Assembly (NCBI GenBank): GCA_963693085.1
Contig: OY856409.1
Location: 1,535,309,072-1,535,373,071 of the forward strand
Reading direction: 5' to 3'
Length of the DNA: 64,000 bases
Source of the DNA: Alisma plantago-aquatica
Taxonomy: Eukaryota; Streptophyta; Magnoliopsida; Alismatales; Alismataceae
Made by a program: the position numbers and the translations under genes. Within the stretch, counting starts at the first letter, position 1. The number at the start of each line of letters is the position of its first letter. Shown one piece after another: positions 1 to 10,931 of this stretch. The notes under the pieces were generated by a model that saw only the letters and a program-made list of their open reading frames with translations, did not search any database and had not been told where the DNA came from.

Positions 1-300
1 TGCACACTTAAGTAGCTCGTTAGATTAATAAGAATGAAATGTTTGTCATAATCAAAACAAAGGGATTTATCATAATATCCAATTTATCCAACAACATTTT
101 CGTACCCTTCTTTACCGGAGTGTAGAGTGTTGATTCTGCATTCTTAGCACGACCACCCTCATCCCTGTGGTTCAACCCCGATCGCTACTTCAGACCCCGT
201 TATCGTTGCGGGGACCTAAGAGTCGGGTTATTTAAATGTCTGACTACTCAAATCCACTCCTTTTGGACGCATGATTTAGGTCGGTCAGAGACCTTGCGTA
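1..300 (+). repeat. Athila LTR-end-like segment, upstream copy
   Basis: The stretch around 165-295 (CCCTGTGGTTCAACCCCGA onward, through an ACTTCAGACCCCG word, to a GATTTAGGTCGGTCA end) matches, in order, the segment at 315-450 and the one at 30765-30904. It is therefore an additional, more diverged copy of the 3' end of the same Athila-type LTR, directly followed by a second copy. Either the LTR end is tandemly duplicated inside this element, or the window begins in a separate older LTR. The first 120 bases have no recognisable content. Confidence 0.55.
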
Positions 301-453
301 TTTGTCAATGTTGTCCTTGTGGTTCGACCTTGATTACTACATCAGACCCCGTATAATAGTTGTGGGTGCTTGATTGTCGGGTTATAATCTTAAAAGTCTG
401 ACTATTTTAGATCTACTCCATTTTGGACGTGCGATTTAGGCCGGTCAACTATT
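301..453 (+). mobile_element. 3' end of Athila-type 5' LTR
   Basis: This segment resembles 30765-30904 closely (shared words include ACTACATCAGACCCCGTATA and GTCGGGTTATAATCTTA) and lies immediately before a tRNA-Asp-type primer binding site, so it is the U5 end of the 5' LTR. The rest of that LTR lies outside the window or has diverged. The order CCTGTGG, ACCCCG-rich block, GTCAA, primer site is usual for Athila LTR ends. The exact last LTR base could be 448-453. Confidence 0.7.
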
Positions 454-471
454 TGGTGTTGTTTCCGGGGA
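454..471 (+). other. Degenerate primer binding site, tRNA-Asp type
   Basis: TGGTGTTGTTTCCGGGGA differs at four of 18 positions from TGGCGCCGTTGCCGGGGA, the complement of the 3' end of plant tRNA-Asp(GTC), which primes Athila-lineage elements. Three of the four changes are C to T, as expected from decay of methylated cytosines. It marks the start of the internal region. Confidence 0.75.
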
Positions 472-695
472 CAAGGCAAAATGACACTCTTAAGAACTTG
501 AGTCTACTCATTATACTCATGTGCCTTAAGGTTAGTGATAAGCTTGACTGCATAGAAACCTAAAATATGATACCCTACGATTACATAGAATAGTTCATTT
601 TAACACGTCTAGTTTCCTCACTTGATTATGCGGTCTATTCAGGGAACCCAGAGGGAAGCAGATCTGTTAGATTTTTTCCTTAACCTCAAGTCACC

Positions 696-2097
696 ATGTT
701 ATCTCGTGTGGACGAAAATCTTACTAGGGATGATCAGCATGTCAGATTTCAACATGACCCACCACTTCATGAGACAGATGAAGATAGAGATGACCATCAC
801 TCAGATGGTCTCCACCGTGAGGAAGAACGATGTGAGGAAGAATGACATCACCATCATCATAGAAGGCACCATAATAGTCATTGCAAGGATGAACATGAGC
901 GTGATGACCTGACCAATGAGAGTGAAGATAATGAAGAAGGAAAGACTCTTAGAGAGTTGGCCACAACTAGAGCCAACGAATCCAGATGCCCAATTATCAT
1001 CCCACACTTCAATGCAGTGAACTTTGAGTTGAAACCAATCTTAATTTTAATGATCTAAAACAAACCTTTCAATGGAAATTCAAGGAGTGAAAATTTGTAC
1101 CATCACCTTTATGCCTTCAAAAATATCTTGATACCATAAAGATGAGGGGGCCCCTCAAGAAGTGACATATTACAAGGGATTCAATTTCTCCCTTGAAGAT
1201 AAATCTCTATCCTGGTACCTCAACCTTCCCTACCATTCCATATATGTATGGAGGCCTCTTGAAGATGCCTTTGTGACTAAATTTTATCCTACCGAGAGAA
1301 CTATCCATAATATGTAAAAGATCACTTCTTTTACACAAAAATTGGGAGAGAACCATCACGAGGTGTGGGAACACTTTTAAGAATGATAGAGAGATTGCTC
1401 GCACCACAACTACGACAAGGGGTTCCTGGTGACCACCATTTACAATGGGCTAACTCCCACCGAGATAACTTCATTAAATGCAACTGCCAAAAGTGACTTT
1501 CTTGGAAAGAAACTAAGTAGAACTATGAAGATAATCGATAAAATGCTTGCACTTCAAGCAGGCATGGAATACAACAGAAATGACAGAGGGTCGGTGAAGA
1601 AATAAGGATCTGAAGGACCATCAATCGAAGATAAGGTCTTGGAGACTATTACATGTAAGATTTAGAAAATCACCACTGATGTCAAACAGTTAAAAGACAT
1701 TGGGGGCAAGGGCAAGAAACACAGAGAGAAAGCCATTAAATGTGTTACATGTGGAGAAGGAGGACGTTAAGTGGACAACTATATCTATACTTGACCAGAG
1801 GACAGAGAAGATAGTGAAAATGAAGAAGAAATAGAGAATGTCTCTTATGTTAATTTCAAACGACAAGATCAACCTGGGTTTAACTATGGAAACAAGTAAG
1901 ATGCAGAAAATGTGCATCAACTGAGTAACTCATCTAAACCTCCTCCTGGATTTGAGAAGAAAGGAGTGTCGACTGAAGACACTAGGACTACTAACTATCA
2001 GAAGTACAAGATCACTTACCAAAGTCAGAATAAAAATATGAGTCGACAAGGTCAAGGACAAGGCCCAGGGCCAACCCAAAGACAACAACCAAACTGA
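696..2097 (+). pseudogene. gag: Athila-type gag, decayed
   Basis: This was the capsid/nucleocapsid protein of the Athila element. I start it at the ATG at 696, which opens a frame with an acidic, His/Asp-rich N-terminus, followed by TLRELATTRANESRCPIIIP and FELKP, both usual for Athila gag. The retrotransposon gag core follows at about 1160-1500: FNFSLEDKSLSWYLNLP, then FVTKFYP, then TSFTQKLGEN, seen across frames. A broken zinc knuckle, CVTCGEGGR followed by a stop, is at about 1741-1770 (family pattern C-x2-C-x4-H-x4-C). A Gln/Gly/Pro-rich tail closes the frame at 2097. Many stops sit where CAA or CGA would be expected (for example NM-stop-KITSF at about 1315), and there are several frameshifts. 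The frame is dead. Confidence 0.85.
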
Positions 2098-3294
2098 CAT
2101 GATTGCTCAATTATTTCACTTTGCAAAAAGGCAAGCTTTGGTGAATGACCAGCTTGCTCAAAGTGCTATCACCAATTCAAGAGTGCTAACTACCATGCAA
2201 AGTCAAACGACATACATGCCAACTCACCAAAAGTAGATTGATCAACAACTTGCACAACTAGATGAACTCATAGAAAACCCTTTGGCAAAGATCCCATCAA
2301 ATACTGAGACTGTAAAAAAAGCCACTCTTTGATCAGGGAGAATGTTGAAAGATCATAACACTAACAACACCAAAGAGGAGGAAGTCATAGTAATCGGAAA
2401 TCTAAGAATGAGAAAGCAACAGAAGAATCCAAAGGGAAAGAATAAGTTGTAAGTGGAAAAGAAGAAGGGAATCACAAAAAGAAGAAGGAAGAAGAGGAAA
2501 AGAACTTGGATCCTATATGAGAAGTCCTTTCAAAGAGAAACCCCTATGCCTCAAGAGTTCCTTTCCCTTACAAAATGATCAAGGCACACTTGAAGAAGAG
2601 GTATGAAAAGTTTATGGAAGCCATAAAGAAGTTATTTTTGGATGTACCATTTCTCGATGAAATCGAAGAAATGCTGACATATGCAAAATTATTTAAGGAC
2701 TTGATCAAAAAAAGAAAGAGATGAGACCATATGGAGACTGTTCAATTGACAAAAATATCAAGCGTCTTTGTTCAAGCTAAGTTACCAATCAAGAAAAGGG
2801 ACCCGGGGGCATTCAATATGCCCTTATGCGTCGGAGACAATGTGGAGAGAAAGGGGTTAGCCGATTTGGGAGAAAGCATTAGTATAATGCCCTTAACTCT
2901 AGCACAAAGGCTTGGGATTATGGACATGGTAAAGACATTTATGAGAATTGAGTTGGCAGACCACACCTTTGCAAGACCTGTAGGAATAGTTGAAGATGTT
3001 CTGATACGGGTCGAGCAACTCTTCATACTGTGTGATATCGTAGTGATAGACACGGTTGAGGACTCTAAATGCCCAATGATATTTGGGAGACCTTTCCTCG
3101 CAACAGGAAGAGCCTTAATAGATGTAGAAGAAGGAATCATCACCTTGCGAGTGGGGGCTGATCACTTCGATTTTCAGGTACAAGACACCATGAGGGGGCC
3201 TTCTCTCTCTGAGTTAGCTGCTTCATGGATAGCTACAATCAATATTGTGAAGAAGTACAAGAGTACAAGGCTATTGTCTATCCCCCTCATGTGA
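2098..3294 (+). pseudogene. Athila-type gag-pol linker and aspartic protease
   Basis: From 2520 to 2730, across frames, lies the Athila-type segment preceding the protease (KRYEKFMEAIKKLFLDVPF, then EMLTYAKLFKDL). The protease domain is an uninterrupted frame at 2731-3294: LCVGDNVERKGLADLGESIS, with the catalytic Asp codon at 2863-2865 in a DLG motif (family consensus D-L/S-G-A-S), then SIMPLTLAQRLG and, at the C-terminal side, CPMIFGRPFLATGRALIDVE. The Ala after the DLG is Glu here, which would be expected to disturb the active-site loop. This is the longest intact stretch of the element. The neighbours upstream and downstream are in shifted frames, so no polyprotein could be made. Confidence 0.85.
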
Positions 3295-4500
3295 GCATTG
3301 AATAGTCAGGAACCTACAATGGAAGGCTGAGAGGTTGTAGAGATCTTGGACTTCCTGAATCAACCCAAAGAGGAATTCAACAACAATGAAGAGATATTCC
3401 AGACAGTGAAGTACACTTTGCTCGAGAAAACACCTGAGGAGAAGAGAGCACCAAAGCCAAAAATAGAATTGAAACTACTTCCGGAGAGGCTAAAATATGA
3501 ATTCTTGGATAAAGAAGAGAGGAATCCAGTGATCGTTAATGCCAACTTAATGGATGACCAGCTAGAGAGGTTGCTAAAGGAGCTCAGGCTGCATAGAAAG
3601 GCTATAGGTATTCTATAGAATACATCAAAGGCCTCAACCCTACCCTATGCATGCATAGAATTTGTCTCGAAGAAACAACTAAGCCTTTAGCTCAACCCCA
3701 GAGGAAGTTAAACCTAATGCTAAAAGAAGTGGTAAAGAAGGAAGTTATAAAGATCCGAGATGTTGGGATCATCTATTTGATAAGTGACAGCAACTGGGTT
3801 AGCCCCATCCATGTGGTACCTAAGAAGGGTGGGATGATAGTGATATGAGGAGAGGATGGAGATGAAGTAGCAACAAGGATAGTGACAGGATGGAGTATGT
3901 GTATTGACTATACTACTACCAAAAAGGATCATTTCCCTCTACCATTTATAGATTAAGTCCTAGAAAGGCTATCTCACCATGACTACTTCTATTTTTTGGA
4001 TGGGTATTTGGGATTTTATCAAGTACCAATTCATCCTGATGATCAAGAAAAGACAACTTTCACCTGCATCTATGGCACTTATTCCTTCAGAAGGATGTCA
4101 TTCGGTTTGGGTAACACATCAACAACTTTCCAGTATTGTATGATATCTATGTTTTCAGACTTTTAGGAAGACATAGTGGAAGTCTTTATGGACGAATTCT
4201 CTCTATATGGAACAAATTTTGAAGCATGCCTAAAAAACCTATCTTTAGTGTTGCAACACTGTGAAGAAAAATATCTTGTCCTAAATTGGGAGAAATGTCA
4301 CTTTATGGTTCAAGATGGTATCGTCTTAGGCCATAAGGTTTCCAAGAAAGTAATTGAAGTGGACTTAAGTAAGATTGAAGCCATATCCAAACTCCCACCT
4401 CCAAAGTCGGTCACATGAGTATGAAGTTTCTTAGGGCATGAAGGATATTACATAATATTTATAAAAGATTTCTCCAATATCGCCAAACCACTTTCGAATC
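3295..4500 (+). pseudogene. Athila-type reverse transcriptase, decayed
   Basis: The N-terminal part of RT is clear at 3640-3848 (CLEETTKPLAQPQRKLN, then VVKKEVIKI, then SNWVSPIHVVPKKGG). The palm follows in shifted frames (DYTTTKKDHFPLPF; EKTTFTCIYGTYSFRRMSFG). The catalytic box at about 4182-4205 reads VFMDEFS where the lineage has FMDDFS: the second catalytic Asp is Glu (codon 4194-4196). Then come LSLVLQHCEEKYLVLNWEKC and VLGHKVSKKVIEV, typical of Athila, and KLPPPKSVT before a stop. A run of stops and frameshifts at 3849-4170 rules out activity. It would have copied element RNA into DNA. Confidence 0.88.
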
Positions 4501-5010
4501 TCCTGATTAAAGATGGCGAGTTTGAATTCAGCAGTGAATGTCTAGATGCCTTCAATACCCTTAAAAGGGAATTAACGATAGCACCAATTATACAAACACC
4601 AGATTGGGAGCTACCTTTCAAAATCATGTGTGATGCCAGTGATTTTTCTATCGAGGTAGTCCTTGGATAGAAGAAAGATAAGAGACACCATGTGATTTGC
4701 TATGCAAGCAGAACCTTGGACAAAGCCTAAGAAAAATACACTACAATTGAAAATGAGATGTTGGCTATTGTGTTTGCTTTTGATAAGTTCAGATTGTACC
4801 TGGTAGGATTAAAGGTAAAAGTGTACACTGATCATGGGGCGATAAAATACCTTATGCAAAAAAAGGACACCAAACTGAGACTTTTGCAATGGGATTTATT
4901 ACTACAAGAATTAGACCACGAGATCATTGAAAAAAATGGTAAAGAAAATGAAGTTGCGAACCACCTGTCGAGGATAATTTTTGATGAAGAAAGTCAATTC
5001 CCAGTGAACG
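4501..5010 (+). pseudogene. Athila-type RNase H domain
   Basis: This is the RNase H module that follows RT in Ty3/gypsy pol. Visible motifs are MCDASDFSIEVVLG at about 4626-4667 (the DAS box holds the first catalytic Asp), YASRTLDKA, YTTIENEMLAIVFAFDKFR with the catalytic Glu in ENE at about 4749-4757, and VYTDHGAIKYLMQKKDTKLR with the TDH Asp. In-frame stops occur at about 4669 and 4729. From 4758 to 5219 the frame is open and runs into the integrase linker. Confidence 0.85.
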
Positions 5011-6400
5011 ACAACTATGCCGATGAAGCTCTTTTGATTACTCAATCTGAAGAACAGAGCCTGTCTTGGTTCGTAGACATTTTTAATTATCTAGCATGTG
5101 GACAACTTCCACCAGAGATAACGTATAATCAAAAGAAGAAGTTACTCTACAAGCTAAAAAATTACTATTGGGATGACTCGTTGTTGTTCAAGAGGTGCTT
5201 AGACAACTTATATCGTTGATGCATACCAGAAGAAGAAGTACCCTTTATCCTCAAGGAATGCTACTCCTCACCTTACCGGGGACACCACAGAGGAGAAAGG
5301 ACAGCTACAAAAGTTTTGCAATTAGGATTTTACTAGACAACTCTCTTCAAGAATGCTATGTCATTTGTTTAAACATGCAAGGAATGTCAGATTACATGAA
5401 ACATCAACAGAAGGAATGAGATGCCAATGGAAGATTGGATGGAAGTCAAAAATTTTGATGTATGGGGGATAAATTACATGGGACCTTTTCTATCATCAAA
5501 AGGAAATTAGTATATATTGGTTGTTGTCGACCACATCTCTAAATGGGTTGAGGTTGTTACCACCCAAACATGTAACTCTAAGGTAGTCATTAAGCTATTC
5601 AAGAAAATCATCTTCCCATGCTTTGGAGTACCACACACTATTATAAGTGACGGAGGGTCGCAGTTTGGTGAAAGGTAGTTTGAAGATCTATTGAGAAAGT
5701 ATGAGTGAAACATAAGATTGCAAGGCCATACCACCCCCAAACGTCGAGGCAGGGCAAAGTATGAAACATGAAGATTAAATAGATAATAGAGAAAACTGTT
5801 ATTTGTATGAGGAAGGACTGGTCCATAAAACATGATGATGCACTTTGGGCTTACCGCACATCATATAAGACACTATAGGTAAGACACCCTACAGGTTAAT
5901 TTATGGGAACTCTTGTCATCTACCTGCCGAACTCTAGCACAAAATCTTGTGAGGTATCAAATTTTGGAACATGAACCTTGATAAGGCTGGACAAAGAAGA
6001 TTCCTTCAACTCTAGGAGCTTGAAGAGTTGAGACTATACACTTATGAGAACGTAAGAATTTATAAGTAGAGAATAAAGGTACGACATGATGCCCATCTGA
6101 AGAATAAATATGTTCATGAAGGAGACAAGGTGCTTTTATTCAACTCAAGTATAAGGTTATTCTCTGGAAATCTAAGAACAAGGTGGTCAGGCCCTTTTTC
6201 TTTCGTAAAAATATACCCATCATAGGTGATGGAGATAGCTGGAGACATGACAGGAACCTTCAAGATGAATGGGCAGAGGGTGAAAAGATATTATGAAGAT
6301 GAAACTTTTGTAAGAAGGATGGAACTCAATTTAGGGGAAACCAGCTCAGTAACAGGTGGAACATATGAGGAAGTGATGGCACTAGCTGAAGGAAAATGAA
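5011..6400 (+). pseudogene. Athila-type integrase, decayed and catalytically dead
   Basis: The integrase core is read across frames: WGINYMGPFLSSKG at about 5463-5504, [13 protein letters not shown], then [17 protein letters not shown]. The usual first Asp (GIDFMGPF) is Asn here (5472-5474), the second Asp is kept in ISDGG, and the Glu expected in the HPQTNGQAE motif is Lys (RQGKV, 5756-5758). The C-terminal part is recognisable at 6020-6350: ELEELRLYTYEN, DAHLKNKYVHEGDKVLLFNS, RTRWSGPFSF, FKMNGQRVKRYYEDE. Multiple stops (for example [17 protein letters not shown]) and shifts inactivate it. No chromodomain follows, as expected for Athila. Confidence 0.86.
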
Positions 6401-6640
6401 GATAGATGATAGAGAAAGTCAAGCTAAAGACTTTGAACAAGCGCTTCTTGGGAGGCAACCTAAGTTTTTTTGTTGCCTTCTTTAATTCATCTTTTTCTTA
6501 TCTTATACTTTAGTTAATGAGCTATGTACCTCTCATCTCTCAATGTTTTAGGTTTCCATACCTAGTAGGGGTATAAATGTAGTACGTATATTAATCTCTC
6601 TACCAAAAATGCTTTGTTAGGAATTACAAATTCTTACTTT
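6401..6640 (+). other. Post-pol spacer of the Athila element
   Basis: This is non-coding. It contains GCGCTTCTTGGGAGGCAACC at 6439-6458, a short element that follows the integrase frame in Athila-type elements, then T-rich sequence. No gene is seen. Confidence 0.5.
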
Positions 6641-7660
6641 AGTTAATTTTTGTTGTTGGTGTTGATGAACATGGTGTGGAAGAACCGCTGTCATGGCATG
6701 AATCACGGTCGAGGCATCTACCGCAGTCATTGTACCCTCTAGGCTGCGGTCAAGATGACTGTGAGAAAGAACCAGCCCAGAGTCGCGGTGATCTATTCTG
6801 TCATGGCCGCGATCACCCAAGGGTATATAAGTTAAAACTCTTAGACATCATGTTTCTTCTTTCACTTCTTTCTCTCTGAGATTCCCAAATGTTTGAACGA
6901 TCCTCCACGACGTGAGTGCATGAAACAATGAACAAGCTCGATTCAGACCCTCACTGATGGATTCACACCTTCGCCACAGTAGAACTCCTCTGCGGCTGCC
7001 TCTTTCATCGTCATTTCGACTCGTTAATCTAATTTAGGTACTCGTTATATGCCTTCTCTCGACCATCGTCATTCTGACTCCTCATTTTCCAAAGTTTCAT
7101 CACCTCTTTCGAACATACAACGTCTGTTCAGCTTGTATAGTGTCGCGGCAACCACCACGGCCCTACCTTCTCAGTTTGATGAAGCTCGCTGGCATTTTTC
7201 CCACTTGCTAACGATTTCTCCAGCATTTTTCGACCTAGGATTGGGTTTAACATGGTGATTCTAGTCGTGATATCCTAGCGGCTTAACCTTTGGTCGATCA
7301 ACCCTTGAGCAGGACCTAGATCGTGACCGCTGTGATTTCATTCAAATAGGTACTTCCTTAGCCGCGGTCACGACACCATATCCTAGGTTGCGGTCATGGT
7401 CCTTCTTTACGTGAAGGTCGGTCGAACGACGACTGCAGTCGTGGAACTTGTCACGGTCACAATGTTTCTCTACCACGGTCGTATTATGTTTTCTTATCGC
7501 TCGTCACAGTCGCGGTGCTTCTTTACCGCGGTTGTGACATACCATTTTCTTGTTAGATATGTAGGTTCTATCATATCACAGTCACAGAACCTTCCTCGAC
7601 CACAGTACCACTTTCTTTTCAAACCTACGTCCGTGACACTTCGAGCCTTGAAGACAAATA
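6641..7660 (+). promoter_or_regulatory. G/C-word-rich region with a TATA-like box, possible internal promoter
   Basis: About 1 kb is unusually rich in variants of the words CGGTCGTGG, CCGCGGTC and CGCGGTC (for example 6680-6815 and 7320-7530). The same style of sequence occurs in U3 of the 3' LTR (29310-29620). TATATAA at 6824-6830 is followed by a pyrimidine-rich stretch (CTTCTTTCACTTCTTTCTCT). Position between pol and the downstream frame at 7745 suggests a promoter for the downstream gene, but this is inference. It could equally be an old LTR fragment. Confidence 0.35.
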
Positions 7661-7744
7661 AAAAAAATGAAAAATAATAAAATAAAATAAATGACGATGA
7701 ATTAATAGTATGCTAACAATAAAATTAATTTTGAAACTTTCCGA
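7661..7744. other. A/T-rich leader before the downstream frame
   Basis: An AAATAAAATAA-rich stretch precedes the ATG at 7745. No coding potential is seen. Confidence 0.3.
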
Positions 7745-8507
7745 ATGTCGACTTTGACTGAATATATGTTGATGAAGAAGGAAACCTTGTTGAAGGGAGT
7801 AGAGGAAATCTTAGAGAAGATAACAAACGCATTGAAGGATAATCCAAACCTCTCCCTAATGAAAAGGATTCAATTGCAACTAATGAAGAAGAAGTATGAC
7901 TACATTCTGGCCCACAAAATGCCAAAAGACTTTGAGGAGTCCTCGGAGACATCACAGATGGAAACTTATGAGTAAAAAACCTTTTGAGACTAAGCTAAGG
8001 AAGGTAGAGAAGAGAAACTTTAAAGCCAAGGAAGTGAAAAGAGGCAAAAAGAGGAAGGTGACAGTCGCAGAAAAGTTAAAAGGGTAGGAGAAAGAAGCAG
8101 CCCCTGAGGAAGTCCAAGAGACAGAGTAGATGGTCGTCAACCAGTAGAGGCCAACATTCATGCCAAGAGATCCAACACACCAGTCGCAGTTTGACTAGAT
8201 ACTATAGACAAAGGGATTCAAGCTGATAAGATACTTTGACGTCGAGGACTTCAAGAAGATGGGAGTCTATGATAGGGTAATCAGTTTCCTGGAAGGTGCA
8301 AATCTATGCACCCTATGCACCTCAAAAGCCCCCTCCCTAACACAATTGACGGTATAGTTCATGTTGTCATTAGAGAAGTACCCTGTCAGTGACATCAAAT
8401 GCTAGAAGGGTGGCGACAACTTCAAACTAGAAGTGAGGCTAGGAGGAAAGTCTCACATGATCATAGAGGCTATCCTTAACATGATATTCACCAAAACAAC
8501 TAAAGAA
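7745..8507 (+). pseudogene. Downstream-of-pol ORF, 5' part (interrupted by the CACTA)
   Basis: An ATG at 7745 opens MSTLTEYMLMKKETLLKG, a charged helical region (EEILEKITNALKDNPNLSLM; LMKKKYDYILAHK), then a Lys/Glu-rich part with stops (about 7976-8160), then MPRDPTHQSQFD and, read past stops, a more hydrophobic domain (KLIRYFDVEDFKKMGVYDRV; FLEGANLCTL; FMLSLEKYP). The frame is cut at 8507 by the CACTA insertion and resumes at 14785. It resembles proteins annotated as putative plant transposon proteins that stand before a Ulp1 domain. I do not recognise a defined enzymatic fold here. Its position after Athila pol is the place where env-like genes occur. Confidence 0.45.
8505..8507. other. Target-site duplication GAA, left copy (right copy 14785-14787)
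   Basis: GAA directly precedes CACTA at 8508, and GAA directly follows TAGTG at 14784. CACTA elements duplicate 3 bp on insertion, so this defines both ends exactly. Confidence 0.85.
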
Positions 8508-8514
8508 CACTAGT

Positions 8515-8860
8515 ACATAACCGACCTTTAGTGTCGGTTATTTAAGGCCTTTAGTGTCGGTTTCTAAGCGACACCTGTGTGGGCGACACTAAAAGCTCAA
8601 CCATTACGCGTCGGTTCCAAAACCGACGCCCAAACCCTTCGTGCACCACTGAAAACGCACCATCAGGGGACTATTGGCGTCGGTTATTAGATAAGAAACT
8701 GACGCCATATACCTTCGCGCCACAGAAAGGGCGCCATCTTGGGCACTATCAGCGTCGGTTATTAGATAAGAAACCGACGCCATATACCTTCGTGCCACAG
8801 GAAATAGACGCCAGTTATTTATATAAAACCGACACTATAACTATGTGTGTTGGTTTTATG
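8515..8860. repeat. CACTA left subterminal repeats, with a tandem duplication
   Basis: Paired words GCGTCGGTT ... AACCGACGCC recur as small inverted repeats (for example 8609-8631, 8679-8706, 8752-8781). About 73 bp are tandemly duplicated: the unit containing GCGTCGGTTATTAGATAAGA occurs at about 8680 and again at about 8752. These arrays bind the second transposon protein (TNPA-type) in characterised elements. Confidence 0.8.
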
Positions 8861-9059
8861 CAAATAATCGATGCCTATTGTTTTGTTTTTTTTCTGTCAG
8901 TCTGCAGACCTGTTGTGGTTGGTCGCAGGATGAGAAACCTGCAGTTCAGTTATGAAATGCAGGTTTTACGACATCCATTGATATCAGCCAACAACAGGCC
9001 AAAAACCTGCAAAATTAACAACAAAAATATTCACTCATTTAGCAATGGAACCTGCACCT

Positions 9060-9250
9060 CCATTTGATTTTCACACATTTAGAAACATTCATGTAGCTAG
9101 CAATCTGTAGTTCCATTCATTTTCACATTCACACATGTAGAAACATTCATATAGCAACCAACAGTTTCATTCATTTTCACTCAGACACATGTAGAAACAT
9201 CCAGACATGTAGAAACATCCAGAAATGTAGAAACATTCACACATATATTA
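9060..9250. repeat. Minisatellite, ACATGTAGAAACATTCA-type unit
   Basis: The unit CACACATGTAGAAACATTCA and close variants occur about five times between 9070 and 9245, with spacing from about 16 to 60 bp. No coding frame is seen. It lies between the left subterminal array and the 3' end of the Ulp1-like gene. Confidence 0.7.
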
Positions 9251-9290
9251 TAATTCAGAAATTCATTTACAAAATATCATTCTTTAGTCA

Positions 9291-10446
9291 TTATTCACTA
9301 TCAACATCCCAATTATATTTTAATACCCCCACTACTTGTATGGTTGTTGCCCATTCTTCTCTTACTTCATTTAATTCTCTCGTCATATAGGGAGCATGTA
9401 CATCTGGTAAGTCTGTTCCTGTAGTGGGGTTAGTTTTAAACACCTGTAAAGAGAATCATGTATATATATAATTAATGAGCTATAAATAAGATTGATATAT
9501 TTCATATTATCTAATGAGACTATATAATACCTGAGCAATACAATCGATGTCCATTACGGCATATTTGATAATCATGTGCATATATCGCATCACATAGTAT
9601 GCACATGCCCATCCGTTGTCTTGTGTAGCACACTATAAATTCAAACATACAAAATATTAAAAAATACAACTAATTAAGCATTGTTCACATAAATAATATA
9701 TACATATATTGCAGTCAGGAACTTACTTTCACGTTCTTCCAAATTATTGGCTGGTTCTTTTTTGTGGGGACCTTTCCTCCAGCCTTTTTGAACTCATCAA
9801 AACCCGTACATGTTAATGTAACACAGAACATTGAAATTAAATAGTAATGTAATAACATATGTTAATGGATATGAAAATGAAATATTTCTCACCGGAATAA
9901 TGCCATTTTCATTATGTGTCTATATTTTGTATTCAATTTACTCCCCTTAGGATCTAGATAATAGACAGTGAACGTCTCGGGGACAATAACCAGTAACTCC
10001 CAATGCCTACCACTAGAGGTAAAAAAGTTAAAAATTAATAACTCAAAATCCACAATAAAAATGTAATTTTCTTAAGTCCAAATTATAATAAGCAAAATAA
10101 ACTTACTCGACATTGAATGGAGCCATTATCACCGTCTTCTTATTTTGAGCAAAATTTGTAAAAGCCTCATAACAGTATTGTTGAACTGAAGTAGGGTCTT
10201 TAGCTACTAGACTAATCAAAGATGGAATCAAAAATCCTACATGTTCAAATGCAAAATCTGCACATATCTTGTCTAAGTAGCTGCAAAGTATGTATTAATT
10301 ACACATGTATTAATAAATAAGAAACCAGATCACCAGATCTTACACAAGGTATATGGATGTATAAAGAAGATCTCACCTTATCCATAGCTCTATCACAGAT
10401 GTATTAAGCTCAAATTTTAAGTGATGGTTTGATACTCAGTTTTAAA
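9291..10446 (-). CDS. Ulp1-like (C48) cysteine protease gene, several exons, carried by the CACTA
   Basis: Ulp1 proteases cleave SUMO or similar modifiers from proteins, using a His-Asp-Cys triad. Probable exons on the minus strand are about 10446-10380 (ELNTSVIELWIR), 10283-10107 (YLDKICADFAFEHVGF to VIMAPFNV), 10012-9892 (GRHWELLVIVPETFTVYYLD), about 9805-9722 (GFDEFKKAGGKVPTKKNQP), 9632-9532 (QDNGWACAYYVMRYMHMI) and 9443-9291, ending KYNWDVDSE-stop. Triad candidates are His 10003-10005 in RHWELL, Asp 9952-9954 in YYLDP, and Cys 9603-9605 in NGWACAYYVM. GT/AG-type splice borders are visible for most introns, and the central exons join in frame (NV-D-GRHW). No internal stop is seen in these exons, so it is better preserved than the transposase. 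The first exon is not located. Ulp1-like genes in plant CACTA and MULE elements are known; their role is unresolved. Confidence 0.7.
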
Positions 10447-10931
10447 CAACATATTAAATTTTTAGAATTTTTGAAATACGTTTTGTATCACAACAGAACC
10501 TTGATCGGTCGAATTCTGAGAGAGACAAACTCGACCGACCAGATTTTTTTGGAAAAATAAAAAAGACTGAAAAATGTTTATAATTAATTATTTAGATTTC
10601 TGGGTTTGGAGAATTCTGTATAGATTATAAATCTTTACTAGGTTTATTTGCTTTACTAGATATAAATTTTGTATAGATTAATTGCCTTTGTCGAGAAGTT
10701 CACATTCACATTGTAAAGTTCACATATTTAGGAAAATAAAAACATATAAAATAAAACATACCTCTAATATTGAGATTTTTTATCAATTAACAATCCTTCA
10801 TTGTGATCTCCGCGCATATACAAGTCATCATTAGCTTCAATATTTGTTGGTGTTGGCAACCCAACTGAGAATGGACTGGAGTCATCATACTTATCATAGT
10901 ACTGTTCTTCATCTATAGGATCTTCAATGAA
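10447..10931 (-). other. Transposase 3' tail and intergenic part of the CACTA
   Basis: Past the transposase stop the minus strand still reads EDPIDEEQYYDKYDDSSPF, a typical acidic TNP2 tail, to about 10780, so the stop next to 10932 is probably premature. The remainder (10447-10780) is A/T-rich with no recognisable exon. Confidence 0.45.

Noticed and set aside
9060..9250. Regularly spaced repeats considered as a CRISPR-like array
   Set aside because: Spacing and units are irregular, the context is a plant CACTA transposon, and there are no associated genes.
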